This document shows, in pieces, positions 11,141-22,240 of a stretch of 64,000 nt of DNA (position 1 is its first letter; every line of letters starts with the position of its first letter). Made by a program: the position numbers and the translations under genes. The notes below the pieces were generated by a model that was given only the letters and a program-made list of their open reading frames with translations, was not told the origin of the DNA and ran no database searches. The stretch comes from Macrolepiota albuminosa. Taxonomy: Eukaryota; Basidiomycota; Agaricomycetes; Agaricales; Agaricaceae. The stretch lies in contig JAMWFC010000049.1 of the NCBI GenBank assembly GCA_027475525.1, positions 373,297 through 437,296 on the forward strand, given 5' to 3'.

Positions 11141-12843
11141 GTTGGATGGGGATGGGAGCCTCTTGAGGCGTTCAGAATATCTATAGCATATGGAGAAGGC
11201 CGCATTCCCACTAGGATATATCCGGCTGTCTACCTGGCATTGCAAAGATGGTCTTTCAGGAAGGAAAACAGCGGATGATACGATCAAAGAAGGATAAGAC
11301 GGTAAAGGCACATACGGGACTCCGTAATGCTTGGCTTGTAAATTCACAGGGCATGACAGCGGAACTCGAGCCATAAAGAAGTTCTCGATTTTACGCTGCT
11401 TGAGACATCAAGGGACATTCCAATTGTACTCACTGCGGCCCAAGAGTTCCGACAAATGATAGTGGCTCAAAGTCTTTCCTTACGGAACCTTTGGAAGTAG
11501 ACAGGAGTCTGCCATGATGCTGCACGATTTATCTTCAATTCGCCTCCGTTTCAATGAGGAAGCTGCAAGTATTTATGTTGGCTCTTCATTTCTTCTCGAG
11601 AATGGTTTGCCTTAATTACTGAACCATTACTCAAGAGTCACCAGATATTGGCAGGGTGATATATCACACACTTGTGATTAGAAGCTAAGCATGATATATT
11701 ATGGCTTCTAACTACAAGACCGATCTGATATATGAAAGCCTTGTAGCCTCACGTGTAGCTGAAATCCTTCTCACGGTTGATGACCTGCTCTCCGGCGACG
11801 TCCAAATACCTGCTCACGTTGTGGTAGACAATGCTCAGACTACTCCGATTGCCTCAGCTCATCACTCACCCCATCATGGCACACATCCATCAAAGATTGA
11901 TTCGATCTCAGGCACTTTATCTCTCTCGGCATTATTTCATCTTTCTCTGGTTGGCATTATACGTAAATTGTTGCTAGAGAATCGCAATGTTGTCACTATC
12001 AATTGTAATGTCCACTGTTTATGATAGTTTAGAAAAACATGAAGTTTTCACAACATAGAATAACATAAAAGTTTTTATGACATAGGATGTTCAACATGAT
12101 ATTGGTCTCTATTTGGCACACCGATGCCAATATTGAGCTGAGAGCTCAGGCCTGCCTATTTTTGTTCACATGTTATATATGATCGAGAGCCACCTGTTGT
12201 TGGGCATAGCCAACTGCAGTATTGCAATGGACATGAGAATAGGTCTCTTGAAGTATCATGTCCCAACCAATCTTACAGAGTGGTGCATGTACCCTAATAA
12301 CTATTCTGATAGAAATTTTAAATTAAACAGAGTTTTTGAGTTTTCGTCAGACGAAGCTAAATATGTGCCCAAGTCTGCTCATGATTTTGCTTTAATCTTT
12401 ACTCCGACCCCCTCCATCTGTGAAAATACATGGCTCAGCCTCCAATATACAACACTTCAGAAGAACAAAGACTTGCTCAGAATGCCAGAAACAAGCAGAG
12501 TTATCACAAGTAAGTATAGTTTTTGCATACATAGTCACCTCAGTGTTGGTAATAATAACAATACTCATACAATTTCTCTCTTGCATCATTCTCGCTGTCT
12601 GTCATCTATTCGGAGAAACTCTTGCATAGCACTACTACTATCTGTATCATCATCCAATGCTGTGCTTGTCATTTTCTCATGTCATTTGCATTGTAAAACA
12701 AAGAATACATATGTTGCGAAGATCTGTGCCCTGTGACCATCTAGAGATTTAGAATGAGATCGACTGATCTGAAATGAGATCCAGGAACCGCTGCACGTGA
12801 GAAGTGGCGGGAAGGGCGCGCTGTAAGCAGGCGGACATACAAG
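11141..12843. other. Spacer with one weak exon candidate
   Basis: Mostly low-complexity intergenic sequence. At 12430 an ATG opens a short exon reading MAQPPIYNTSEEQRLAQNAR followed by NKQSYH and a GTAAGT donor. That resembles the N-terminal exon of a repetitive Agaricomycete family of small basic proteins, but no second exon was found. The long open frames at 11701-12024 and 12170-12736 show no domain. Confidence 0.3.
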
Positions 12844-13006
12844 GAGGGCTGGCCTGTCTGTCACGAGATTGCGAGTGATGGACAGGGTGTGGTCTTTGGA
12901 GGAGGTGGCTGTGCATCTTCACTAGAGTTTATCTTTTTCTCGCTACAGCCACCTTCTATCCTTTTCACCGCCCTCTCGTACTCGCTCTGTTCACAATAAA
13001 ATTTTC
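12844..13006 (+). repeat. Split direct repeat A1 (left end of YR element)
   Basis: 163 bp from GAGGGCTGGCCTGTC to CAATAAAATTTTC, identical to A2. It sits just before gag and probably carries the promoter. The left flank reads ACAAG|GAGGGC. Confidence 0.9.
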
Positions 13007-13052
13007 ATTCTTGCAATACTTTGTTCTCAAGTGTTTCTCATCGTTTTCAGTT

Positions 13053-14740
13053 ATGATTACACTTACAGTGGACCCTCACTTGGAGGTAGCTCCAGATTTC
13101 ACAACTGAGGAACACAGGTTTACTAGAGAAGCCTTTGTTCATGGCAGACAAGGGATGACTGAAGATCAAGCTGCAGTTGCTCTTTCTGATCTATGGTCAG
13201 CAGCTCTGGATCGTAGAAAAGCAATCTGGGAAGCAGAGCGGGAAGAAAGAGAGGCTGAAGGTAGAGCGCAGCGTGAAAACAATAGAGAGGAGGCCCCGGG
13301 GCCAGCAGTAGACGACGTAACTCTTCAATCCAGGCATTCTAGGGAGCATTCCTCAGAAGATGAAGAGAAGGGCCCGAACCTCGTGGCCGGGATGCCCGTG
13401 CCCGACGTCATCGAGTATCCTCCCGCGCGCTTCGCTATTAAGAAACTCAGGGAGCGCGAATATATCGAACTTAGCTACTTCACGCCCGAGGGCAGAGCAG
13501 AAGCCGCAAAAAATGAGTCAGTTTCCTCTAGCGAAATTTTTACGCTGGCCAGAGACGAAGATATGCTTTCGCTAAAGCCTGTAATTAACTTCAAAGGCTC
13601 AAAAGGTAAAGCAACGCAGGACGAGGATCTTGCGTGGGATCAAGTATGTATCGCGTCCACCAATTTTCTCGAGCACATCGTGCAGGAAAGCTGGCCGACT
13701 AACATGATCGACGCGATGCATGCCTTCTTTTTCCGTTTAACTAACCACAAGCTGCGTAACGAGGGACAAGATGGCGTAAAAGTTTTGATCCTCTACCAGG
13801 CCAGGGTGAGGAGAGAGTGGCATCGGCAGATTAAGAATCCTCCCAAGGGTGGGATTTTTGACATAGGGTTAATCGATGATAAGGTCTTAAGGACCTTGAA
13901 AGATCAGGTCTATGATGCTAAAAGAAACTCAATCTTCAACGGTGAGTGATCAAGTTTGAAGAATAGCGTCAATCTCACCAGGAACGTTGTTCCATTTTTC
14001 CTATTAATTCGCACATCCTCTTTTCACGTGGATTTCAACGCTATTGTAAATATATGGATTAACTATCGACGCGCTCGCGGCATCATCACACGCTGTAATC
14101 GCATATGAATGTCCTCTAATTATCCCCGTCGGTTATGGCTCAATTCCGACATGCGTTAATTGCTTTATGCGGGGTCGTGGTGGTTAACGTCGCCATTATG
14201 CGTCTGAACCCCACATGCTTTATCTGCGGGTATAAACCCCCCCGCTTGCGTTACATTCTTCCATGACCATTACGCCATGGAATAGACCTAAATGCGTTAA
14301 AGAACGAAGTCGTTGTGTTGACGGCTAGCAGTAAAGGGAAGCGGAAGCATTCTCTCTCGCCCTCTCGAGATTCCGAATCCGCTTATGCGAGTAATCATAA
14401 ACAAAAGAAAGGCGCTAAAGGAGGCGAGAATTTTCGGAGCCGCGCAGGCGCAACCACTGGCTCCGCCAGCTCGGCCAACGCAGCCTGCGCGGTATGTCTC
14501 GGCCGCCACACGCACGATATCTGGCACTGCAGCGCCAGAGATCTGTGGAACGGGCAAAAGGCCTATGTTACCCGGAACAAAAGTGGACGACTTCTCAATC
14601 CAGACGGCAGAGAATTGTGCACCGACTGGCAAAAACCTCGAGGGTGCGCAGTCTTGTCTCACGATTTCAAGCACGAATGCTCCGGGTGTGGAAAAAAGGA
14701 TCACGGAGCTCAAAGATGCAGTCTCGCGCAATCTCTTTAA
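13053..14740 (+). CDS. Gag-like protein of the YR element, zinc-knuckle C-terminus
   Basis: The first part (13053-13941) is the gag core: LTVDPHLEVAPDFTTEEHRF, a Glu/Arg-rich coiled stretch (RRKAIWEAEREEREAEGRA), PPARFAIKKLREREYIEL, YFTPEGRAEAAKN, and LYQARVRREWHRQIK. The last part (14310-14740) is in another frame and is Cys/His-rich: CAVCLGRHTHDIWHC, CTDWQKPRGC and a perfect CX2CX4HX4C knuckle CSGCGKKDHGAQRC. A splice from 13941 (GTGAGT at 13942) to 14310 would join them in frame through a 368-bp intron. That is inferred; two separate proteins are the alternative. The same core-plus-knuckle order is what I know from mushroom elements of this type. An in-frame Met 14 codons earlier (13011) is also possible. 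Confidence 0.75.
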
Positions 14741-15892
14741 ATTTGCATCACCCTATCAACCCGTGGAGTGGCAGAAAGAGTTGGTCAGAGCAGGAGCATC
14801 TCACCTATATCCGGGCTTGGCCACTCGACTGGAGCACGGGTTCGACGCAGGGATCGCTCGAATATCTCAGACCTTTACGCCCCCTAATCGAGAATCAGTT
14901 CGTCAGCTGGAACTTGAGTTCCAAAGAATCATCGCAGCGGAATTCGAAAAAGGCCGATACTTGGGTCCTTTCAATAAGGAACAGGTGGAGGTCATCCTTG
15001 GCCCTTTTCAGACATCGCCGCTGCAGATCATCCCCAAACCTAATAACCCAGGGAAGTATCGTCTCATTCAGGACCTGTCTTACCCTCACACTACGCCGAA
15101 TTCAAGTGGGGTATGCTCAGTTAATAGCGGGATTGATTCCTCTCGATTCCCATGTACTTGGGGGACCTTTAATAGCGTTTTTCTGCTCATTGCCAGGCTC
15201 CCACCAGGGTCTCAGGCAGCAATTCGAGATGTCCGAGAAGCATACCGAACCGTCCCAATTGTCCCTTCGCAATGGCCAGGCTTGGTGGTCAAGCTCAGTG
15301 AGGAAGGCACCTATGCAATCGACACCATGGATTGCTTCGGGCTTGCTTCTGGGTGCGGCTGTTATGGTGAAGTGGGAGACGCTAGTACAGAGATTATTAG
15401 GGCCAACGGTATGGGGCCAGTCTCTAAATGGGTTGATGACCATATCTTTTTCCGTATACGAAAAGAACATGTCGACAGTTACAATGCTGCGCGTAGGAGC
15501 TGGAAGAAGGAAATCAGCGAAAATGGGGGCAGAAGGCACACAGGTGGACGCATCTGGTATCAAGGAAAGACAGATCTCGATGACTGCCCTGAAGAATATG
15601 ACGAAAGCATGGCTCACCCCTTCATGGACTTGTCTGAAGCTTTTCCTAGGTCTAGGGAAGACAGTGAGTTCGCGTATGGGATGCGAGACATTGATGAGAT
15701 CTCAGGAAAGCTCGGAATTCCCTGGGAGAAAGGGAAAGACATTCCCTTCGGAGAAATCGTGCCATATATCGGTTTTCTGTGGGACATCAAGCAGCGTAAA
15801 GTTAGCATCCCACAAGAAAAGAGAGAGCGATATCTTCAAGCTATTGCAGAATGGGAAAAGTCGAGGACCCACACGCTGAAAGAAGCTCAAAA
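14385..15892 (+). CDS. Reverse transcriptase domain of the YR element
   Basis: One open frame that overlaps the gag zinc-knuckle frame by about 350 bp at its start. RT blocks in order: FEKGRYLGPFNKEQVEVILG, TSPLQIIPKPNNPGKYRLIQ then DLSYPH, SSRFPCTWGTF, AIRDVREAYRTVPIVPSQWP, FGLASGCGCYG, and the catalytic YxDD-equivalent SKWVDDHIFFRI. Then follow GRIWYQG, IPFGEIVPYIGFLWD and the thumb/connection end EWEKSRTHTLKEAQ. The frame continues open to 17912, but after the A-run at 15889-15892 the conserved protein is in the -1 frame. The true RT protein start is not resolved; residues before about 14700 are shared with the gag frame and look non-conserved. Confidence 0.85.
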
Positions 15893-16696
15893 CTCTATGG
15901 AAAGTTGTTACACTCTTGCTACGTGCTGCCAAGAGGACGTGCTTACCTCACCAGCCTGGAAGCCTTTATGGGAGTGTTCCATAACCGTCCTTTCATGCCG
16001 AGAACTCCCCCAAAAAGAACCGCCGAAGACTTGCACTGGTGGAAGCGAGTACTTTCTGGATCAATGGAGAAGGGGATTTCAGAAGCAGAACCTTACCTTG
16101 ACATCCAAGCCTACTCCGATGCAAGCTCATCCACGGGTATCGGAATCACCATCGGCAAACATTGGCGGGCATGGCAACTCAAGCCAGGGTGGAACAGTCA
16201 GGGGCGAGACATTGGCTGGGCAGAGGCCGTGGGCTTCTTCTTCCTGGTCGGAACCATCGCACGTACAAAGAGAGAAGCAAAGCGCTTCAAAATATATGGA
16301 GATAATACCGGGGTGGTCGAGGGATGGTGGGTGGGGAGGAGCAGAAACAAAAGAGTTAATGAGGTCTTCAAACAAGTCTATGAGATTTGTGAGCAATTCG
16401 GAGTCACAGTATCCACTCGATATGTACCGAGCGAGTTTAATCCGGCCGACGGTCCCTCTAGAGGCCACTATCCCTCAGAAGACCTCTTACTACCCTCCTT
16501 TCCCATTCCAGATTGGGCAGCCGAATATGTGCTCGACTTCAATGACCCTAGAAGCTGGGAGGTCGAATCCTCTCAGAGATCAAGAACAAATCAGCCCAGA
16601 CATGGCAAAGAAGTGGACGTCCTACCACGGAAAACTCCGAGCCAGGTCAGAGAGCAGCAAGTCGACGAGTGGTGGGATTTCGCTGAAGATTGGTAG
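15893..16696 (+). pseudogene. RNase H domain, frame-shifted from its RT
   Basis: Continues the RT polyprotein after a one-base loss: HTLKEAQ must join KLYGKLLHSCYVLPRGRAYL, which needs CAAAAACTC where the sequence has CAAAACTC. RNase H acidic motifs are visible: IQAYSDASSSTGIGITIG (first Asp), GRDIGWAEAVGF (Glu), FKIYGDNTGVVEGWW (Asp), and RYVPSEFNPADGPSRG (last Asp). It ends with a stop at 16696, 34 bp before the recombinase start. The run is A4 in place of A5, so a sequencing or assembly slip is as likely as decay. A programmed -1 slip is less likely because no classic heptamer is present. Confidence 0.75.
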
Positions 16697-16730
16697 GCGA
16701 GCTAGATTGAAGGAGTCGAGGCACGAGACA

Positions 16731-17912
16731 ATGGAGCACGCAGACCTTCGGAGACCGATGCCTTATCCCGAAGGGCTCAAGCTCGCACAATCGGCGTTGA
16801 GACCCCACGTCGCAGCTAGAGACAGGTTGAGGCTGTGGAAACCATTCAAGCCCCACAACCCTAATGCAGAGAACAATGGACCGTCGGCACACTCGGATCA
16901 AGAAGTCGATGATGTTTTTACCGTAATGAGCTCGGCGTGGGCTGATTCCACGAAGGCTACCTATGGCTCAGGTCTTCTTCTTTTTCACGTATTCTGTGAC
17001 TTTAGAGGCATTGGTGAAGAGGACCGGGCTCCAATTACTCACAGCGTGCTAGAAGCCTTTGTGGCAGCTCTTGCCGGAGCATACTCTAAATCGGCAATCG
17101 AGAACTTCATTGCCGGAGTCAGAGCGTGGCATTTGCTGCACAACGCCGCTTGGGACATCGATGAAGCAAGGCTAAAGACGCTCATGAAAGCTGCTGACAA
17201 ATTGGCCCCAAGCTCATCCAAAAAGAAGAAGCGGTGTCCCTGCACTCCGGCATTTTTGATTGTAATGCATGATCAGTTGGGAATATCTTCCCCAACCCCC
17301 GATCCGCTAAATGTAGCAGTCTTCGCCTGTGCTACGACGTGTTTTTACGCTGCGGCAAGGCTAGGAGAATTTACAGTACCGACTTTATCCTCCTTCGATC
17401 CCTCAATCCACATTAAGCCATGCAATGTCTCTCAGTCTGTCGACCGTTTAGGGCGCCAATCCACCGTCTTCTTCATTCCTAGAACCAAGACCGCTGTGCA
17501 TGGTGAGACGGTGTCATGGGCAAAGCAAGACGACTTCTCTGACCCTAAAGCCGCTCTGGAAATTCATTTCAGAGCGAACGATCCGCCTAAAGAAGGCCCT
17601 CTTTTTGCGTACAAGAACAAGAAAGGAAAATCCACACCGCTCACAAAGAAAAAATTCTTGGAAGTTTTGACAAAGGCAGCGAAAGCGGCCAACTTGGAGC
17701 CTTTACAAGGCCATAGCCTCCGCATTGGCGCTACACTGGAGTACCTATTGCGAGGCGTGCCATTTGAAGCCATGAAGGCTATTGGTCGCTGGTCGAGCGA
17801 CGCTTTTTACGGGTACCTTTCTAAGCACGAACAAATCCTTGCGCCCTACCTGCAAGCAGTTCCGACATTACACGAGTCGGTATTGCGGCTTACATTAGCT
17901 TTCCGAAAGTAA
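16731..17912 (+). CDS. Tyrosine recombinase (integrase) of the YR element
   Basis: 393 residues from MEHADLRRPMPYPEGLK. The N-terminal SAM-like core-binding part reads SAWADSTKATYGSGLLLFHV, YSKSAIENFIAGVRAWHLLH and KLAPSSSKKKKR. The catalytic domain shows the first Arg in FYAAARLGEFT, the HxxR pair in LQGHSLRIGATLEYLL, the second-helix GRWSSDAF (Trp in the usual His/Trp position) and the nucleophile Tyr in YGYLSKHEQILAPYLQ. It catalyses integration of a circular cDNA without target duplication. All catalytic residues are present, so this protein could be active in trans even though the RT/RNase H frame is broken. Confidence 0.88.
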   Translation: MEHADLRRPMPYPEGLKLAQSALRPHVAARDRLRLWKPFKPHNPNAENNGPSAHSDQEVDDVFTVMSSAWADSTKATYGSGLLLFHVFCDFRGIGEEDRAPITHSVLEAFVAALAGAYSKSAIENFIAGVRAWHLLHNAAWDIDEARLKTLMKAADKLAPSSSKKKKRCPCTPAFLIVMHDQLGISSPTPDPLNVAVFACATTCFYAAARLGEFTVPTLSSFDPSIHIKPCNVSQSVDRLGRQSTVFFIPRTKTAVHGETVSWAKQDDFSDPKAALEIHFRANDPPKEGPLFAYKNKKGKSTPLTKKKFLEVLTKAAKAANLEPLQGHSLRIGATLEYLLRGVPFEAMKAIGRWSSDAFYGYLSKHEQILAPYLQAVPTLHESVLRLTLAFRK

Positions 17913-18031
17913 GGGGCAAGCCTGAGTAAGTCTGTCTCTTGTATGTTTTTCGGAGCTCAGGAGTCACGCTACTTATTGGGGGATCGCAAAGTCACCACGC
18001 GATGCGTCGTGGACTCCTAGTTCCTGAGTGG

Positions 18032-18219
18032 GGAATCGCGGCTGACCCAAATTTTTCTTACAGCCATGTTCTTCTTCATTTTGAAAACGGCTAGCGCGAG
18101 GGTCCGGAGTAACCCGCAACGGGTCTCGCCCAAAAGATCGATATTGCCAATAAATAGTAATATGTTGTATTACCAGTAACATATACATAATCTTCATCAA
18201 GAGCGACGATGTTCAAAGA
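18032..18219 (+). repeat. Split direct repeat B1
   Basis: 188 bp from GGAATCGCGGCTGACC to GATGTTCAAAGA, identical to B2 at 18707-18894 and to a further copy at 19128-19315. It abuts A2 with no spacer. Confidence 0.9.
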
Positions 18220-18380
18220 GGGCTGGCCTGTCTGTCACGAGATTGCGAGTGATGGACAGGGTGTGGTCTTTGGAGGAGGTGGCTGTGCATCTTCACTAGA
18301 GTTTATCTTTTTCTCGCTACAGCCACCTTCTATCCTTTTCACCGCCCTCTCGTACTCGCTCTGTTCACAATAAAATTTTC
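18218..18380 (+). repeat. Split direct repeat A2
   Basis: 163 bp identical to A1. It shares the dinucleotide GA with the end of B1, making a B1A2 junction that mirrors the right end joined to the left end of the element. 326 bp of single-copy sequence separates it from B2. Confidence 0.9.
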
Positions 18381-18706
18381 CCCTTCCCGCCCTCCCGAAG
18401 CGACTAAAGGATCATAACTCAGGATCTGCACGGTTTACTTGGACTCGCCAGTCCATCGCGGAGCACCCCAGTATTGAGAACAGGTCAGCCTTCACAGCTC
18501 CGCCTTCCCCACCACCTCCTCAGCGATCAAAGTGTTCTAGCGCCGGGTTAAAAGGAAAAAGTCTCCTGTATTCCAATGAAAGCAGCAGGAAACCAAAATC
18601 ATTCTCGCCATACTGTTCACTCGCGTGAAAGAACAATATGGGTCCGATTTCACGTAGGTTGGTCAAGACATCCCAAACAGACTTTGATCTCCCGCCCGCC
18701 CACCCA

Positions 18707-18894
18707 GGAATCGCGGCTGACCCAAATTTTTCTTACAGCCATGTTCTTCTTCATTTTGAAAACGGCTAGCGCGAGGGTCCGGAGTAACCCGCAACGGGTC
18801 TCGCCCAAAAGATCGATATTGCCAATAAATAGTAATATGTTGTATTACCAGTAACATATACATAATCTTCATCAAGAGCGACGATGTTCAAAGA
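18707..18894 (+). repeat. Split direct repeat B2 (right end of YR element)
   Basis: 188 bp identical to B1. The right flank reads GTTCAAAGA|ACACCTATATT, so B2 and B1 diverge exactly after the shared GA. Confidence 0.88.
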
Positions 18895-19646
18895 ACACCT
18901 ATATTTGGCCAGAGCGTCGGAAAGCAGCCGGTGTGCAAGCATGCTATTTGGTCCTGCATGGTCATGTCACGTGTACTTGTAACGACAAGCTGTAATATAT
19001 GCAGCCGGTGTGCAAGCATGCTATTTGGTCCTGCATGGTCATGTCACGTGTACTTGTAACGACAAGCTGTAATATAAGGTTGGTCAAGACATCCCAAACA
19101 GACTTTGATCTCCCGCCCGCCCACCCAGGAATCGCGGCTGACCCAAATTTTTCTTACAGCCATGTTCTTCTTCATTTTGAAAACGGCTAGCGCGAGGGTC
19201 CGGAGTAACCCGCAACGGGTCTCGCCCAAAAGATCGATATTGCCAATAAATAGTAATATGTTGTATTACCAGTAACATATACATAATCTTCATCAAGAGC
19301 GACGATGTTCAAAGAACACCTATATTTGGCCAGAGCGTCGGAAAGCAGCCGGTGTGCAAGCATGCTATTTGGTCCTGCATGGTCATGTCACGTGTACTTG
19401 TAACGACAAGCTGTAATATATCATGGCTTGACTTGTACTTACAAGACTTTAATATATCAAACTGACTATATGGCCTGCAAGAGTCCTTGCGGAAGGGAAG
19501 TGGATTTCTGGAGTCATGTGGGTTTTGACCATGGAATCACGTTCGCTACATACTTACAGTCTCAGTTGTCTCCACCACACCCAGAGAAATGCATAATTAA
19601 AGGCCGATGTATCCCCTACATATATCCAGGTTAGAAACTTAAACAT
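18895..19646 (+). repeat. Repeated right-flank block with a third B copy
   Basis: A 344-bp block (18656-18999), containing B2 and the first 105 bp of right flank, recurs at 19077-19420, offset 421 bp; 421 = 344 + 77. The extra 77 bp is the tandem copy 18924-19000/19001-19077. The third B copy is 19128-19315. The unique flank resumes at 19421 (CATGGCTTGACTTG). The arithmetic suggests the block was walked twice through an assembly-graph loop, so only one copy may be real. Confidence 0.6.
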
Positions 19647-19735
19647 GGGCACATGGTGTAGTTGGTTATCACGCCCGCTTAGCATTACTTGGTAATCGTT
19701 GCGGGCGGTGCCCGGTTCAATTCCGGGTGTGTCCA
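19647..19735 (+). tRNA. tRNA-Ala (anticodon AGC) with intron
   Basis: The cloverleaf folds by eye: acceptor GGGCACA pairs with TGTGTCC plus discriminator A; the D-arm carries GTAGTTGGTTA; the anticodon stem CCCGC/GCGGG encloses TTAGCA, giving AGC, with a roughly 15-nt intron after position 37; the T-arm has GGTTCAATTCC. The 3' half is copied by a 77-bp tandem duplication (19667-19743, 19744-19820), leaving a headless second piece that is not a gene. Confidence 0.9.
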
Positions 19736-19820
19736 ATACATTCTATCACGCCCGCTTAGCATTACTTGGTAATCGTTGCGGGCGGTGCCCGGTTCAATTC
19801 CGGGTGTGTCCAATACATTC

Positions 19821-20505
19821 AAACATCTGTTTGTTTTTTTGCGTAGGTCGTTTCCCTTCAACGCCAATGGCAAAGAAAGTCATTCCATTACACCAGAATA
19901 TTCCTCGCTTGACTTGAGCTTGCTTCTATGACGTGAGTTAGGGCATCTAAAGTTTGCCATGCAACACCACTAATGATTGAAGATTGTGAAAAGAGCTTGC
20001 TTCTATGACGTGAGTTAGGGCATCTAAAGTTTGCCATGCAACACCACTAATGATTGAAGATTGTGAAAACACAGTAAGACTCGATTTACTGCTCTTGTCT
20101 ACAATGTTTTTCACCAAGTCTCAGTAGATCACAATGCCGTTAACTGACGACTTTCCTTACGCAGGGCCACTGCACCTAAAACTTGACTTGTATTTTATAC
20201 ATACTTCTATTCAACTTCAATACACTGGGTGAAATCCTGAAGAGACATCTTGCCGGCGGCGGAAGCTCGAGCCCAGACCGTTGTCATTTTTTTTACAATC
20301 GTTGCTTCCTTTCAATCCGCGCATCAGCCAAATTGTCTTGAGCAAAACAGGAGAAAAGAGAAAGTGGAAAAGTGGAGTGGGGTTCCTTTCAATCCGCGCA
20401 TCAGCCAAATTGTCTTGAGCAAAACAGGAGAAAAGAGAAAGTGGAAAAGTGGAGTGGGGTTTGATAAATGTGCAAGAGAACAGAGGATGAGAAAGGAAAT
20501 GATAT
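19821..20505. other. Spacer with two 77-bp duplications
   Basis: Between tRNA-Ala and the 3' end of GAPDH. It holds duplications at 19916/19993 and 20306/20383, the latter in the probable 3'UTR of GAPDH. No gene is seen. Confidence 0.5.
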
Positions 20506-22104
<1,599 letters not shown>

Positions 22105-22240
22105 TGTAATTTGAATAAAAAAGTGTGGTGAGAGGAGGTTAGCTGGGTGAATCAGAAAGGGGAGCGCCTTTATAAGATGCTGAGTAGATAATCAATCCAT
22201 CGGAGATCGATTACAGGTTAGTTTCGTCAAAGTTTCGTCA
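22105..22240 (-). promoter_or_regulatory. gpd core promoter with TATA box
   Basis: On the minus strand TATAAA lies at 22174-22169, 65-70 bp before the start codon, with a GC-rich flank. This is the usual layout of strong basidiomycete gpd promoters. A CCAAT motif lies at 22469-22473 on the plus strand; its role is a guess. Confidence 0.5.

Larger units (their letters stand above)
12844..18894 (+). mobile_element. Ngaro/PAT-like tyrosine-recombinase retrotransposon with split direct repeats
   Basis: About 6.05 kb bounded by non-LTR-type repeats in the order A1 (12844-13006), coding region, B1 (18032-18219), A2 (18218-18380), B2 (18707-18894). A1 and A2 are identical over 163 bp, B1 and B2 over 188 bp. 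B1 runs straight into A2 with a 2-bp overlap (GA), as expected if B1A2 copies the joined ends of a circular intermediate. The coding region supplies gag with zinc knuckles, RT, RNase H and a tyrosine recombinase; no DDE integrase or protease is seen. This arrangement is the hallmark of Ngaro/PAT rather than canonical DIRS-1 (inverted ends). The copy is recent by its identical repeats, but its RT/RNase H frame is broken by one base. Confidence 0.88.

Noticed and set aside
11701..12736. Two medium open frames (107 and 188 codons)
   Set aside because: No domain, atypical amino-acid composition and no splice partners; they lie in low-complexity spacer.
14297..15932. Several 60-160 codon minus-strand frames inside the YR element
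   Set aside because: They are shadows of the gag/RT/RNase H frames, which carry the conserved motifs.
12844..18894. Canonical LTR retrotransposon
   Set aside because: The ends are split direct repeats in A-B order, there is no DDE integrase, and a tyrosine recombinase is present.
12844..18894. DIRS-1-type element with inverted terminal repeats
   Set aside because: The A and B repeats are direct and I could not find inverted copies at the two ends.
19744..19820. Second tRNA-Ala
   Set aside because: It lacks the acceptor 5' strand and D-arm and is an exact 77-bp copy of the 3' part of the first.
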